A DNA stretch of 37,323 bases from Arenimonas donghaensis DSM 18148 = HO3-R19 (GCF_000743535.1 NZ_AVCJ01000008.1:1-37323); one strand, 5' to 3'; positions 28,015 through 36,028 are shown, counted from the first letter of the stretch. Translations and numbers: made by a program. Notes: a model not told the origin generated them from the sequence alone.

Positions 28015-28716
28015 ATGGCGGAAGAAACGAAGGGCAAGCGTCGCTGGCTGCGGCGGCTGTTATGGCTGCCGGTCTGGGTCGCCGCGCTGATGCTGCTGCA
28101 GGTGGCGCCCTTGCGCTGGCTGGATCCCCCGACCTCGATGTTCATGCTGATCCGGCAGGCCGAAGGCATCGGCGAGCCGGATTTCGCGCTGCGCCAGGAT
28201 TGGCGCGATCTCGAGGACATCGCCGAGTGCCTGCCCATTTCCGTGGTGGCGGCCGAAGACCAGACCTTCCCGGCCCACTCGGGCTTCGACCTGCGTGCGA
28301 TCGAAAAGGCGCTCGACACCAACGCCGAAGGCGGCCGCGTGCGAGGCGCCAGCACCCTCAGCCAGCAGGTGGCCAAGAACCTGTACCTGTGGGGCGGCGG
28401 CGGTTACCTGCGCAAGGGCATCGAGGCCGTCTACACCGTGCTCGTGGAAAGTTTCTGGTCCAAGCGGCGCATCCTGGAGGTGTACCTGAACATCGCCGAG
28501 TTCGGCGACGGCATCTACGGTGCCGAAGCGGCGGCCCAGGCATTCTTCGGCAAACCCGCCAGTGCCCTGTCGCCGGCCGAGTGCGCGCGCCTGGCGGCAG
28601 TGCTGCCCAATCCGAAGAGCTACAGCGCGGTCCGGCCTGGCCCTTACGTGCAGCGGCGTACGGCCTGGATCCTGCGCCAGGTGCGCCAGCTGGGTGGGCC
28701 TGCCTACCTCGACTAG
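28015..28716 (+). CDS. mtgA: Monofunctional biosynthetic peptidoglycan transglycosylase
   Basis: MtgA polymerises lipid II into glycan chains at the inner membrane. The 233-residue protein has one N-terminal membrane anchor (about residues 15-30) and a GT51 domain. Catalytic E81 lies in [13 protein letters not shown], with the further family motifs [17 protein letters not shown] and [20 protein letters not shown]. No transpeptidase domain follows, which separates it from class A PBPs. The real frame starts at ATG 28015; an ATG at 28011 belongs to an out-of-frame shadow. The start lies 12 bases after a REP doublet, so its promoter or leader must overlap the repeat. Confidence 0.94.
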   Translation: MAEETKGKRRWLRRLLWLPVWVAALMLLQVAPLRWLDPPTSMFMLIRQAEGIGEPDFALRQDWRDLEDIAECLPISVVAAEDQTFPAHSGFDLRAIEKALDTNAEGGRVRGASTLSQQVAKNLYLWGGGGYLRKGIEAVYTVLVESFWSKRRILEVYLNIAEFGDGIYGAEAAAQAFFGKPASALSPAECARLAAVLPNPKSYSAVRPGPYVQRRTAWILRQVRQLGGPAYLD

Positions 28717-28718
28717 CG

Positions 28719-28747
28719 CCCCTCCCACAAGGAGGTCCCTCCCGCAG
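28719..28747. repeat. Decayed subfamily A REP tails between mtgA and glycosyltransferase
   Basis: Two fragments match the outer end of the inverted subfamily A unit: CCCTCCCACAAG at about 28719-28731 and GTCCCTCCCGCAGG at 28735-28747. No complete stem-loop remains. This short stretch is nearly the whole mtgA-glycosyltransferase gap, and the glycosyltransferase start is 15 bases further. Confidence 0.5.
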
Positions 28748-28761
28748 GTAGACTTCCGGGT

Positions 28762-29706
28762 ATGCCACAGCGCCAGTCCCTGACCATCGTCATCGCGGCC
28801 TTCAACGAGGAGGCGTCCCTGCCCGAGATGCACCGGCGCCTGGGTGACGTGCTCGATAGCCTCGAGGCCCAGGCATCCGTGCTGTACGTCGACGACGGCA
28901 GCCGCGACGGCACCTGGGGCGTGCTGCAGGCACTGGCCGCCGAAGACGGGCGCGTGCAGCTGCTGCGCCTGGCCCGCAACTTCGGCAAGGAACTGGCGCT
29001 GACCGCTGGGCTGGACCACGTCGACACCGATGCCGCGCTGGTGCTCGACGCCGATGGCCAGGATCCGCCCGAACTGATCCCGGCCTTCGTCGCGAAATGG
29101 CGCGAGGGCTACGACGTGGTCTACGGCACCCGGACCCGGCGCGATGGCGAAAGCTGGCTCAAGCGCTTCACCGCGGCGGCGTTCTACCGGGTGATGTCGC
29201 GCCTTTCGCCCACGCCCATCCCCGCCGACACCGGCGACTTCCGCCTGATGTCCAGGCCGGTGCTCGATGCCTTGCGCCAGCTGCGCGAACGCCAGCGGTT
29301 CATGAAGGGCCTGTTCACCTGGGTCGGTTATCGCCAGGTGTCGCTGCCCTATGAACGCGCGCCGCGCCTGGCCGGCGGCAGCAAGTTCAACTACTGGCGG
29401 CTGTGGAACCTGGCGCTGGAAGGCATCACCAGTTTCTCCACCGTGCCCCTGCGCCTGGCGACCTACGTCGGCGTGCTGACGGCACTGGTCGCCTTCGCCT
29501 GGGGCCTGTGGATCGTCGCGCGCACGGTGCTCTGGGGCGACCCGGTGCAGGGCTGGCCGTCGCTGATGACGGTGATGCTGTTCCTGGGCGGCGTGCAGCT
29601 GGTGGCCCTGGGCATCATCGGCGAGTACCTGGGCCGGCTCTACCTGGAAGTGAAGCAGCGGCCGCTCTACCTCGTCGCCGAAGCCAGGCTCCCGCCCGCC
29701 CTGTAG
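28762..29706 (+). CDS. Family 2 glycosyltransferase, GtrB/DPM1-like, membrane
   Basis: The 314-residue enzyme has an N-terminal GT-A domain with the NDP-sugar-binding DDGSRDGT and the DAD-type metal motif VLDADGQDPP, followed by two C-terminal membrane helices (about residues 235-260 and 270-295). This is the layout of GtrB and ArnC-like polyprenyl-phosphate glycosyltransferases, which load a sugar onto undecaprenyl phosphate at the inner face of the inner membrane. The sugar cannot be determined. Its TAG stop codon lies inside the first REP unit of the following doublet. Mismatch of neighbours gives no partner flippase in the window. Confidence 0.87.
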   Translation: MPQRQSLTIVIAAFNEEASLPEMHRRLGDVLDSLEAQASVLYVDDGSRDGTWGVLQALAAEDGRVQLLRLARNFGKELALTAGLDHVDTDAALVLDADGQDPPELIPAFVAKWREGYDVVYGTRTRRDGESWLKRFTAAAFYRVMSRLSPTPIPADTGDFRLMSRPVLDALRQLRERQRFMKGLFTWVGYRQVSLPYERAPRLAGGSKFNYWRLWNLALEGITSFSTVPLRLATYVGVLTALVAFAWGLWIVARTVLWGDPVQGWPSLMTVMLFLGGVQLVALGIIGEYLGRLYLEVKQRPLYLVAEARLPPAL

Positions 29707-29779
29707 GAGCGCCTTCAGGCGCGAAGCCCTTCCTGGCCAGGGGCCAAGTAAAAAATTCGCGCCTGAAGGCGCTCCTACA
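29702..29779. repeat. REP doublet, subfamily C, supplying the glycosyltransferase stop codon
   Basis: Inverted units at 29702-29725 and about 29756-29779 have stems GCGCC/GGCGC and loop TTCA. The third to fifth bases of the left unit (TAG, 29704-29706) are the stop codon of the preceding gene. The spacer is about 30 bases. The second unit ends 66 bases before the CBS-protein start. Confidence 0.9.
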
Positions 29780-29845
29780 GGGTGGTGGTGCTTCGGGGGA
29801 CTGGCGGGTCTATCATCGGGCCAGGGACTCACGGAGGGCCGATGC

Positions 29846-30274
29846 ATGCGCAATGTCAACCAGATCCTGGCAGGCAAGTCCGGGCGCCTGGTCACCGTGC
29901 CCAAGGAGGCACCGGTGCTCGAGGTAATCCGCCTGATGGCCGAAAACCACATCGGTTCGGTGCTGGTGATGCAGGGCGAAGAATTGGTCGGCATCGCCAC
30001 CGAACGGGATTACGCCCGCAAGGTCATCCTGCAGGGCCGCTCTTCGGCGGAAACACCGGTCGGCCAGATCATGTCCCACCCGGTGGTCGCCGTCTCCCCT
30101 GTGGACTCCGCCCAGACCTGCATGGCCCTGATGACCGAGCGACGCATCCGCCATCTCCCGGTGCTCGACGAAGGCAAGGTCGTGGGCATGGTGTCCATCG
30201 GTGATTTGGTCAAGGCGGTCATCGAGGACCAGCAACTCGAGATCGAACAGCTGCAGCAATACATCGCCAGCTAG
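29846..30274 (+). CDS. CBS-domain pair protein
   Basis: The 142-residue soluble protein consists of two CBS motifs (about residues 8-62 and 74-132) and a short charged tail. The pattern GIATERDYARKVILQGR followed by PVGQIMSHPVVAVSP is typical of stand-alone CBS-pair regulators, which usually bind adenine nucleotides such as AMP, ADP or NADH. Its target is unknown. GGAGGG lies 7 bases before the ATG at 29846, and a TATCAT hexamer at 29811-29816 may be a -10 box. The stop directly abuts the stop of the convergent trhA with no base between. Confidence 0.9.
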   Translation: MRNVNQILAGKSGRLVTVPKEAPVLEVIRLMAENHIGSVLVMQGEELVGIATERDYARKVILQGRSSAETPVGQIMSHPVVAVSPVDSAQTCMALMTERRIRHLPVLDEGKVVGMVSIGDLVKAVIEDQQLEIEQLQQYIAS

Positions 30275-30925
30275 TTACAGCGGCACCACGTGCTGGGTGA
30301 CGGCGACGAAGTGGCAGGCGCTGCCCAGCAGCACGAAGCCGTGCCAGATCGCATGCGTGAACGGGATGCGCTTGTGCATGTAGAAGTAGGTGCCGGCCGT
30401 ATAGGCCAGGCCGCCGGCCAGCAGCCAGCCGATGGTCACCGGCGGGACCTGGCGCAGGAAGGGGCCTATGGCCGTCACCAGCATCCAGCCCATCGCCAGG
30501 TAGATGGCGGTGGATAGCCCCTTGAACCGGCCAGTGAAAAACAGCTTGAACACGACGCCGGCCACCGCCAGCGTCCAGATGGCCGCGAACAGCCACCAGC
30601 CGCCGTCGGCGCGCAGGCCGACCAGGGTGAAGGGTGTATAGGTGCCAGCGATCAGGATGAAGATGGCGCAGTGGTCGAAAACCTTGAGCCGGCCCCGCCA
30701 GGTCAGGTCCGAGACCAGGTGGTACAGCGTCGACGCCAGGTAGAGCACGAACAGCGAGGCGCTGAACACGATCGCCCCCGCCAGCTGCCAGCCATTGCCG
30801 AAGCTCGCCGACAGGGTGATCAGCACCGAGCCACCGACCAGCGCCGCCAGCGCGCCGGCGCCATGGCTGATCGCATTGGCCAGCTCTTCGCGGTGCGACT
30901 CGTGGTCTTTTTCGTATTCGGTCAT
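30275..30925 (-). CDS. trhA: Hemolysin III / TrhA family membrane protein (PAQR)
   Basis: This 216-residue seven-helix protein belongs to the hemolysin III (YqfA/TrhA) branch of the PAQR superfamily. The conserved intramembrane metal-binding residues are present: the STLYHLVSD segment, DHCAIFILIAGTYTPF, and the histidine pair in HAIWHGFVLLGS. In E. coli, TrhA (YqfA) has been linked to membrane-energetics and lipid homeostasis; a haemolytic role is not implied. A REP doublet ends 11 bases before its ATG on the upstream side, so no promoter of its own is evident between them. Confidence 0.9.
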   Translation of the reverse strand: MTEYEKDHESHREELANAISHGAGALAALVGGSVLITLSASFGNGWQLAGAIVFSASLFVLYLASTLYHLVSDLTWRGRLKVFDHCAIFILIAGTYTPFTLVGLRADGGWWLFAAIWTLAVAGVVFKLFFTGRFKGLSTAIYLAMGWMLVTAIGPFLRQVPPVTIGWLLAGGLAYTAGTYFYMHKRIPFTHAIWHGFVLLGSACHFVAVTQHVVPL

Positions 30926-30936
30926 CGCACGTTCCG

Positions 30937-31013
30937 TGTAGGAGCGCCTTCAGGCGCGAATTTTCGCCCGGCCACGGACCAGGAAGGACGTCGCGCCTGA
31001 AGGCGCTCCTACA
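30937..31013. repeat. REP doublet, subfamily C, upstream of trhA
   Basis: Inverted units at 30937-30960 and 30990-31013 with stems GCGCC/GGCGC and loop TTCA are separated by about 29 bases. The element sits immediately before the trhA start, with only 11 bases between, and 30 bases after the terminator of the propeller-protein gene. Confidence 0.9.
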
Positions 31014-31043
31014 GTAAGCGCTTTGGACCAAGCCTGGAAAGAA

Positions 31044-31065
31044 AACGGGGCCCGAAGGCCCCGTT
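31044..31065 (-). terminator. Terminator of propeller gene 1
   Basis: A nine-base perfect stem (AACGGGGCC at 31044-31052, its partner at 31057-31065) with loop CGAA. On the minus strand it is followed by TTTTCTTTCC, giving an intrinsic terminator for the gene that ends at 31107. An identical hairpin lies at the same distance from the stop of the paralogous gene. Confidence 0.85.
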
Positions 31066-31078
31066 CCGTGTCGCTCTT

Positions 31079-31102
31079 CGTGGGAGGGACTTCAGTCCCG
31101 AA
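31079..31102 (+). repeat. Single subfamily A REP unit at the stop of propeller gene 1
   Basis: One unit, complete except for a C at the first base, lies four bases downstream of the stop codon on the gene's transcript and before the terminator. It has no inverted partner. Confidence 0.85.
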
Positions 31103-31106
31103 GCCC

Positions 31107-33395
31107 TCAGTTGGTGCCCGGACGCACCATCACGTGGTTGCTGATCGAGCCCGAATCCGGGTTCACGATCTGGTACAGGCCCTGGATCTGCTGGCTCGGC
31201 GCGGCCACGGTCAGCTTGACGGTGGCGCGCGGGGCGCCGGTGAAGCCGGTCAGCACGCCGTCGAGGTCGATCACGCGGGTGGCCTCGGCTTCGATCACAC
31301 CGCTCATCGGGCCGCTGGTGCTGATCACGTTGCCGGTCTCGCCGAACACTTCGATGCGGAACGCGCGACCCACGGGGCCGGAGTTGGTCAGCACGATGCG
31401 GCTGATCCAGCCACCCGGCACCTGTGCCAGCGGCGCCTGCAGCTCGGTGCCATTGCGGGTGATCGCGCCCAGGTCGAACGGACCCAGGTCGGTCACCGCG
31501 AACACGGCCGGCGCGGCAGGCACGGCGTCCAGGGACACGGTGTACTCGCCGGCGGCGATCGGCGTGGCGCCGTCGGCCAGGAAGCACAGCTGGTGGTCGA
31601 GCGCATCGGCGCTGCCGATGGTGAACACGGCTTCGACCTGGCTGAAGTCGTCGGCCGACTGGATGTTGACCGAACAATCCGCCAGTGGGCTGAAGAAGAC
31701 GTCGGCGGCCGAGCTGAAGTCACCTTCGAAGACCAGCGCGGTGTCCGGGTGCATCAGGTCGGCCAGGGTAATCTGGGCGCCGGCCGGGGTCAGCGGCTGC
31801 GCACCCAGGCCCATGTCCAGGCGGGTGCCGTAGCTGAAGCCACCGAGGTTGCCCAGCAGCGAATCGTTGGTCGGCGGCTCCACCACGAACTCGGCGAAGG
31901 CCGGGATGCCGGACTCGACGTCGGCGATCGGGCTGCCCTGGCTGTCCACTTCCAGCGCGTAGCTGGCGGCGAAGCGGATGTAGGGGCCGGAAACCGTATA
32001 CACGCGGCCGTTCGATCCACCCGCGGCGGCCTGCGACGGGAAGTCGTACAGGCTGTAGCGGCAGTTGATGTCGTCGGCGGTGCCGATGATCTGGCGGTCG
32101 CCTTCGATGACCAGGCGATCACTGGCGACGACGTTGTTGTCGTTGGCGGTGATCGAGAAGTGCATGGCCGAACCGCCCAGGCCATTGATCGCACCCAGGC
32201 CGGCGCTGCCGGTGCCGTCGTAGGTGGCGGCCGAACCGGCGTTGAAGACCAGGCCGTTGTCGCACTCGAAGCGCGCGTAGCGGACTTCGCCGATCGAGAA
32301 GTTGTAGCCGAGGTTGGCCGACAGGTTCAGGTCGCCGGCCGGGTTGAGCAGGGTCACCGGCGAGCCGGGCGAGGCGATGATCTCTTCGGCGTAAATCACC
32401 GGGGCGCCGGGTACGGCGTCGAGCTGCACGCCCTGGGCAATCGGCGGTGCCGCGGCGCCGGCAGCGAACATGTCACCCATCGCGTAGGGCGAACCACCCA
32501 CGGCGACCGTATTGACGATCGTATTGGTGGCGACATCGATGATGTAGACCTCGCCGGTGTTGCGGTTGGTCACGTAAAGCTGCGTGCCGTCGGGCCTCAT
32601 CGAAGCGCCGATGACGTTGGCGGCGGTGGGAATGGTCTGCACGACGGTGTCCGTGCCGGTGTCCACCAGCAGTACGCCGCCGACGCTCCAGTTGGTCAGG
32701 TAGGCAATCGAGCTGTCGGGCAGGAAGGCCACGTCGCCATTGGATCCCGTGCCGGCGATGGACGTCACGACGCCCGTGCCCAGGTCAATCGAAGCGGCCG
32801 GGCTGCCGCCGCCGCTGGTGGCATAAGCCTTGCTGCCGTCCGGCGTGACCTGGACGACGAAGGGATTGTTGGCGGTGACGTAGGTTTGCACGATGGTGCG
32901 GGTGCCGGTGTCGATCGCGTAGACCGCGTTGGACCCGACGTCGGCGACCAGGACCCGCGAACCGTCCGGGGTGAAGTCGAGGAAGTAGGGGTTGGCGAAG
33001 CCGGGCACCGTCGCCACGACGGTGTTGGTGCTGGTGTCGATGACCGACACGTTGCCGGAGCCGAGATTGGTTACATACAGTTCGGCGCCATCGGGCGACA
33101 CGGTCGCGCCGTAGGGCGATGCGCCGACCGGGACGGTCGCGGTGACGGTATTGGTGGAGGTATCAATGACGCTGACGTTGTTGCTGCCAGGGTTGGGCAC
33201 GTAGACCCGGGTCCCGTCCGGCGAGGCCGCCACGCCCCAGGCGCCGGAACCGACCGGGATGGTGGTCACGACGGTCTGGGTGACGCTGTCGATGACATCG
33301 ACATCGCTGGTCGCGGAATTTGAAACGTAGGCATACGGCTGGGCGGCGACCTGGCTGGCGCCAAGCAGCAACACCGCGAACAAAGCAAAACGCAT
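31107..33395 (-). CDS. Secreted YncE-like seven-bladed beta-propeller protein with unknown C-terminal domain (copy 1)
   Basis: The 762-residue protein has a signal peptide (residues 1-18, LLLGASQVAA). Seven repeats of about 42 residues (20-325) follow with the YVTN beta-propeller pattern: YVTN, NVSVIDTSTNTVVATVP and PDG. A long region (about 335-762) follows with cysteines and beta-rich segments, for example GEVRYARFECDNGL and AMHFSITANDNNV. It ends in NPDSGSISNHVMVRPGTN, with no LPXTG or PEP-CTERM signal. I do not recognise this C-terminal region. It is likely extracellular or surface-bound. ATG 33393-33395 was chosen because of the signal peptide and a GGGGGA upstream. The next gene upstream is a paralogue. 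Confidence 0.85.
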   Translation of the reverse strand: MRFALFAVLLLGASQVAAQPYAYVSNSATSDVDVIDSVTQTVVTTIPVGSGAWGVAASPDGTRVYVPNPGSNNVSVIDTSTNTVTATVPVGASPYGATVSPDGAELYVTNLGSGNVSVIDTSTNTVVATVPGFANPYFLDFTPDGSRVLVADVGSNAVYAIDTGTRTIVQTYVTANNPFVVQVTPDGSKAYATSGGGSPAASIDLGTGVVTSIAGTGSNGDVAFLPDSSIAYLTNWSVGGVLLVDTGTDTVVQTIPTAANVIGASMRPDGTQLYVTNRNTGEVYIIDVATNTIVNTVAVGGSPYAMGDMFAAGAAAPPIAQGVQLDAVPGAPVIYAEEIIASPGSPVTLLNPAGDLNLSANLGYNFSIGEVRYARFECDNGLVFNAGSAATYDGTGSAGLGAINGLGGSAMHFSITANDNNVVASDRLVIEGDRQIIGTADDINCRYSLYDFPSQAAAGGSNGRVYTVSGPYIRFAASYALEVDSQGSPIADVESGIPAFAEFVVEPPTNDSLLGNLGGFSYGTRLDMGLGAQPLTPAGAQITLADLMHPDTALVFEGDFSSAADVFFSPLADCSVNIQSADDFSQVEAVFTIGSADALDHQLCFLADGATPIAAGEYTVSLDAVPAAPAVFAVTDLGPFDLGAITRNGTELQAPLAQVPGGWISRIVLTNSGPVGRAFRIEVFGETGNVISTSGPMSGVIEAEATRVIDLDGVLTGFTGAPRATVKLTVAAPSQQIQGLYQIVNPDSGSISNHVMVRPGTN

Positions 33396-33461
33396 GGTGG
33401 ATCCCCCGCTGGAAGTCTGAGAGGGGATATGGGCCCGGGCAGGGCAGGCGCCCGACCGGGA

Positions 33462-33499
33462 GCGCTCCCCCCGGTGCGCCAGGGGCAAGGATGAGGCCT
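33462..33499 (-). promoter_or_regulatory. Conserved leader element of propeller gene 1
   Basis: On the minus strand this block reads AGGCCTCATCCT, then a GC-rich hairpin with loop containing GGGGGGA, starting about 67 bases before the ATG. It matches the block upstream of copy 2 with few differences. The hairpin here has four G-C pairs plus a wobble pair. It could be a regulatory 5' untranslated element or a protein-binding site; the exposed GGA would suit a CsrA/RsmA-type protein. Function is inferred. Confidence 0.45.
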
Positions 33500-33554
33500 G
33501 GCACGACGGCTGTCGAGCCGAGAAAAATTCTCTGCAGCAGGCCGCTGAAAAGAA

Positions 33555-33576
33555 AACGGGGCCCGAAGGCCCCGTT
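33555..33576 (-). terminator. Terminator of propeller gene 2
   Basis: The hairpin is identical to that at 31044-31065 (nine-base stem, CGAA loop), followed on the minus strand by TTTTCTTTTC. It stands 42 bases from the gene stop, exactly as in copy 1, so the two genes should be transcribed separately. Confidence 0.85.
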
Positions 33577-33589
33577 CCGTATCGCTCTT

Positions 33590-33613
33590 TGCGGGAGGGA
33601 CGTCAGTCCCGAA
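33590..33613 (+). repeat. Single subfamily A REP unit at the stop of propeller gene 2
   Basis: One unit with two changes (TGC for TGT in the head, loop GTCA for TTCA), four bases from the stop codon. Its position is the same as in copy 1, so it was present before or duplicated with the gene. Confidence 0.8.
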
Positions 33614-33617
33614 GCCC

Positions 33618-35891
33618 TCAGTTGGTGCCGGGACGCACCATCACGTGGTTGGAGATCGAGCCCGAGTCCGGGTTCACGATCTGGTACAGGCCCTGGATCG
33701 TGCGGTTCGGGGCGGCGACGGTCACGTTCAGCGTCGCCCGCGGCAGGCCGGTGAAGCCGGTCAGCACGTCGTCGAGCTCGACCACCAGGGTGGAACCCGC
33801 CTTCACGGTGCCGGCCAGGTTGTCGGTGGAGATCGTGTTGCCGGTCTCGCCCATCACCACGATTTCGTACTCGCGGTCCTTCGAACCGGTGTTGGTCAGC
33901 ACCATGCGGCTCAGCCAGCCGGCCGGGATCTGCGCCAGCGGGGCCTGCAGCTCGGTGCCGTTGCGGGTGATTTCGCCCAGGTCCAGCGGGCCGCGGTCGG
34001 CCACGGCGTACAGCGCCGGGGTCGCCGACACGGCGTCGAGCATCACGGTGTACTCGCTGGCCAGCATCGGCACGCCGCCGGCTTCGAAGCACAGGTGGTG
34101 GGCCAGGGCATCGTTGCTGCCGATGGTGAACACGGCTTCCAGGTCGCTGAAGTCGTCGGCCGACTGGATGTTGACCGAGCAGTCGGCCAGCGGGCTGAAG
34201 AACACGTCCGCGGCAGCGCTGAAGTCACCGGCGAAGACGAGCGCGGTGTCGGCGTGCATCAGGCCGGCGAGGGTGATCGCCGGGCCGGCCGGGGTCAGCG
34301 GCTGCACGGCGCCGGTCACGTCCTGGACCTCGCCGTAGCTGAACGCGCCAATGCGGCCCAGCAGCACGTCGAAGGTCGGCGCGGCATTGGTGAACTCGCT
34401 GTAGGCCGGGTCGGTGGACTCGACGTTGGCGATCGGGTTGCCCTCGGCGTCGACTTCCAGCGCGTAGCTGGGGGCGAAGCGGATGTACGGGCCCGACACC
34501 GTGTAGACGCGACCGGCGGCACCGCCAGCGGCGGCCTGCGACGGGAAGTCGTAGAGGCTGTAGGTGCAGTTGACGCCGTTGGTGCCGGTGATCTGGCGGT
34601 CGCCGGTGATCACGAGGCGGTCCGAAGCGGTGACGTTGTTGTCGTTGGCGGTGATCGAGAAGTGCATGGCCGAACCGCCCAGGCCATTGATCGCACCCAA
34701 GCCGGCGCTGCCGCTGCCGTCGTAGGTGGCGGCCGAACCCGCGGCGAAGCGCAGGCCGTTGTCGCACTCGAAGCGCGCGTAGCGCACTTCACCGATCGAG
34801 AAGCTGTAGCCCAGGTTGGCCGACAGGTTCAGGTCGCCAGCCGGGTTGAGCAGGGTCACCGGCGAGCCGGGCGAAGCGATGATCTCTTGCGCGTAAACCA
34901 CCGGGGCGGCCGGATTGGCGTCGAGCTGCACGCCCTGGGCGATCGAGGCGGCGCCGGTGGCGAAGAAGTTGCCATGGGCGAACGGAGTCGAACCGACCGC
35001 TACCGTGTTGGAAACCGCCAGCGTGGCGGTGTCGAAGATCCGCACGGCATCGGAGTTAACCATCGAGACGTAGAACTGGCTGCCATCGGGCGTGAAGTCG
35101 ACGCCCCAGGTCTGCGTGCCCATGGCGATGGTCGAGTCCACGGTCAGGGTCACCAGGTCGACGATCACGAGGCTGGTGAAGCTGTCGCTGGTGACTACGG
35201 CCATGGTGCCGTCATTGGATATCGCCACGCCGCTTGCCCGCCAGCTAAACCCGACCGTGCCGGTGACGGTGTCGGTGGCGGTATCGACAATCAGCAGTTC
35301 TTCATTGAACCCATTGGCAACGACCAGGCGGGTGCCGTCCGGCGACATGGCCAGCTGCAGCGGGCCAGAACCCGCCGGGATCGAGCCGGTTACCGTAAAC
35401 GTGCCCGTGTCGATGACGGTGATGCTGTTGCCGCTGTAATTGGAAACATAGAGTTTGCTGCCGTCCGGCGTCGTCACCAGGCCATAGGGGTTCGAGCCAA
35501 CCGCAACGCTGTTGACGACCGAGTGGGTCGCGGTATCGATGGCCCGCACGACATTGCCACTGAAGTCGACCACGTAAGCCACGCTGCCATCCGGCGAAAA
35601 GGTGACGCCGATTGCGTCGCCAACGACGCCGATCGTGGCGACGACCGTATTGGTGCTGGTGTCGATGGCCGACACGCTGCCGCCGCGGTTGCCGATATAG
35701 ACCAGGCTGCTGTCGGGTGATACGGACACCCCCCAGGGCTGGCTGCCCACGGGGATGGTGGCGACAACGGCCTGCGTGGCGTCGTCTACGACCGAAACGT
35801 TGTTGCTGTTGGAGTTTGGCAGGTAGGCATAGGGCTGCGCCGCTACCTGGCTCGCGCCAAGCAGCAGCGCCGCCATCAGAGTGATTCGCAT
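33618..35891 (-). CDS. Secreted YncE-like seven-bladed beta-propeller protein with unknown C-terminal domain (copy 2)
   Basis: The 757-residue paralogue of the preceding protein has the same layout: signal peptide (1-18), seven YVTN-type blades (about 20-320) and the same C-terminal region of about 430 residues. The two C-terminal regions are close to identical over long stretches, and both end VNPDSGSISNHVMVRPGTN. The propellers are much more divergent. The three DNA elements of copy 1 (leader block, terminator, half REP) are all repeated. AGGGGA precedes the ATG at 35889-35891. It is probably exported and surface-exposed; ligand and function are unknown. Confidence 0.85.
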   Translation of the reverse strand: MRITLMAALLLGASQVAAQPYAYLPNSNSNNVSVVDDATQAVVATIPVGSQPWGVSVSPDSSLVYIGNRGGSVSAIDTSTNTVVATIGVVGDAIGVTFSPDGSVAYVVDFSGNVVRAIDTATHSVVNSVAVGSNPYGLVTTPDGSKLYVSNYSGNSITVIDTGTFTVTGSIPAGSGPLQLAMSPDGTRLVVANGFNEELLIVDTATDTVTGTVGFSWRASGVAISNDGTMAVVTSDSFTSLVIVDLVTLTVDSTIAMGTQTWGVDFTPDGSQFYVSMVNSDAVRIFDTATLAVSNTVAVGSTPFAHGNFFATGAASIAQGVQLDANPAAPVVYAQEIIASPGSPVTLLNPAGDLNLSANLGYSFSIGEVRYARFECDNGLRFAAGSAATYDGSGSAGLGAINGLGGSAMHFSITANDNNVTASDRLVITGDRQITGTNGVNCTYSLYDFPSQAAAGGAAGRVYTVSGPYIRFAPSYALEVDAEGNPIANVESTDPAYSEFTNAAPTFDVLLGRIGAFSYGEVQDVTGAVQPLTPAGPAITLAGLMHADTALVFAGDFSAAADVFFSPLADCSVNIQSADDFSDLEAVFTIGSNDALAHHLCFEAGGVPMLASEYTVMLDAVSATPALYAVADRGPLDLGEITRNGTELQAPLAQIPAGWLSRMVLTNTGSKDREYEIVVMGETGNTISTDNLAGTVKAGSTLVVELDDVLTGFTGLPRATLNVTVAAPNRTIQGLYQIVNPDSGSISNHVMVRPGTN

Positions 35892-35955
35892 GGTGGTCCC
35901 CTGTGGAAATTAAGGGGGGACGAGCCCTGTTCGCCCTCTGCGGGGCGTGCCGGGT

Positions 35956-35996
35956 CTGGCGCTCCCCCCGGCGCGCCAGGCGCGAGGATGAGGCCT
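35956..35996 (-). promoter_or_regulatory. Conserved leader element of propeller gene 2
   Basis: The minus strand has the block AGGCCTCATCCT followed by a perfect seven-base stem (CTGGCGC / GCGCCAG, 35973-35979 and 35956-35962) with the ten-base loop GCCGGGGGGA, 65 bases before the ATG. The same block stands upstream of copy 1. The promoter itself is not obvious; prfC ends 33 bases further upstream. Confidence 0.5.
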
Positions 35997-36028
35997 CATC
36001 AGGTATTTGTCGAGAGGGGGCGGGCGTC

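Noticed and set aside
33396-33554. Possible cyclic-di-GMP riboswitch in the propeller-gene leader.
   Set aside because: The leader lacks the conserved core of the known c-di-GMP riboswitch classes that I can recall; only one short hairpin is supported.
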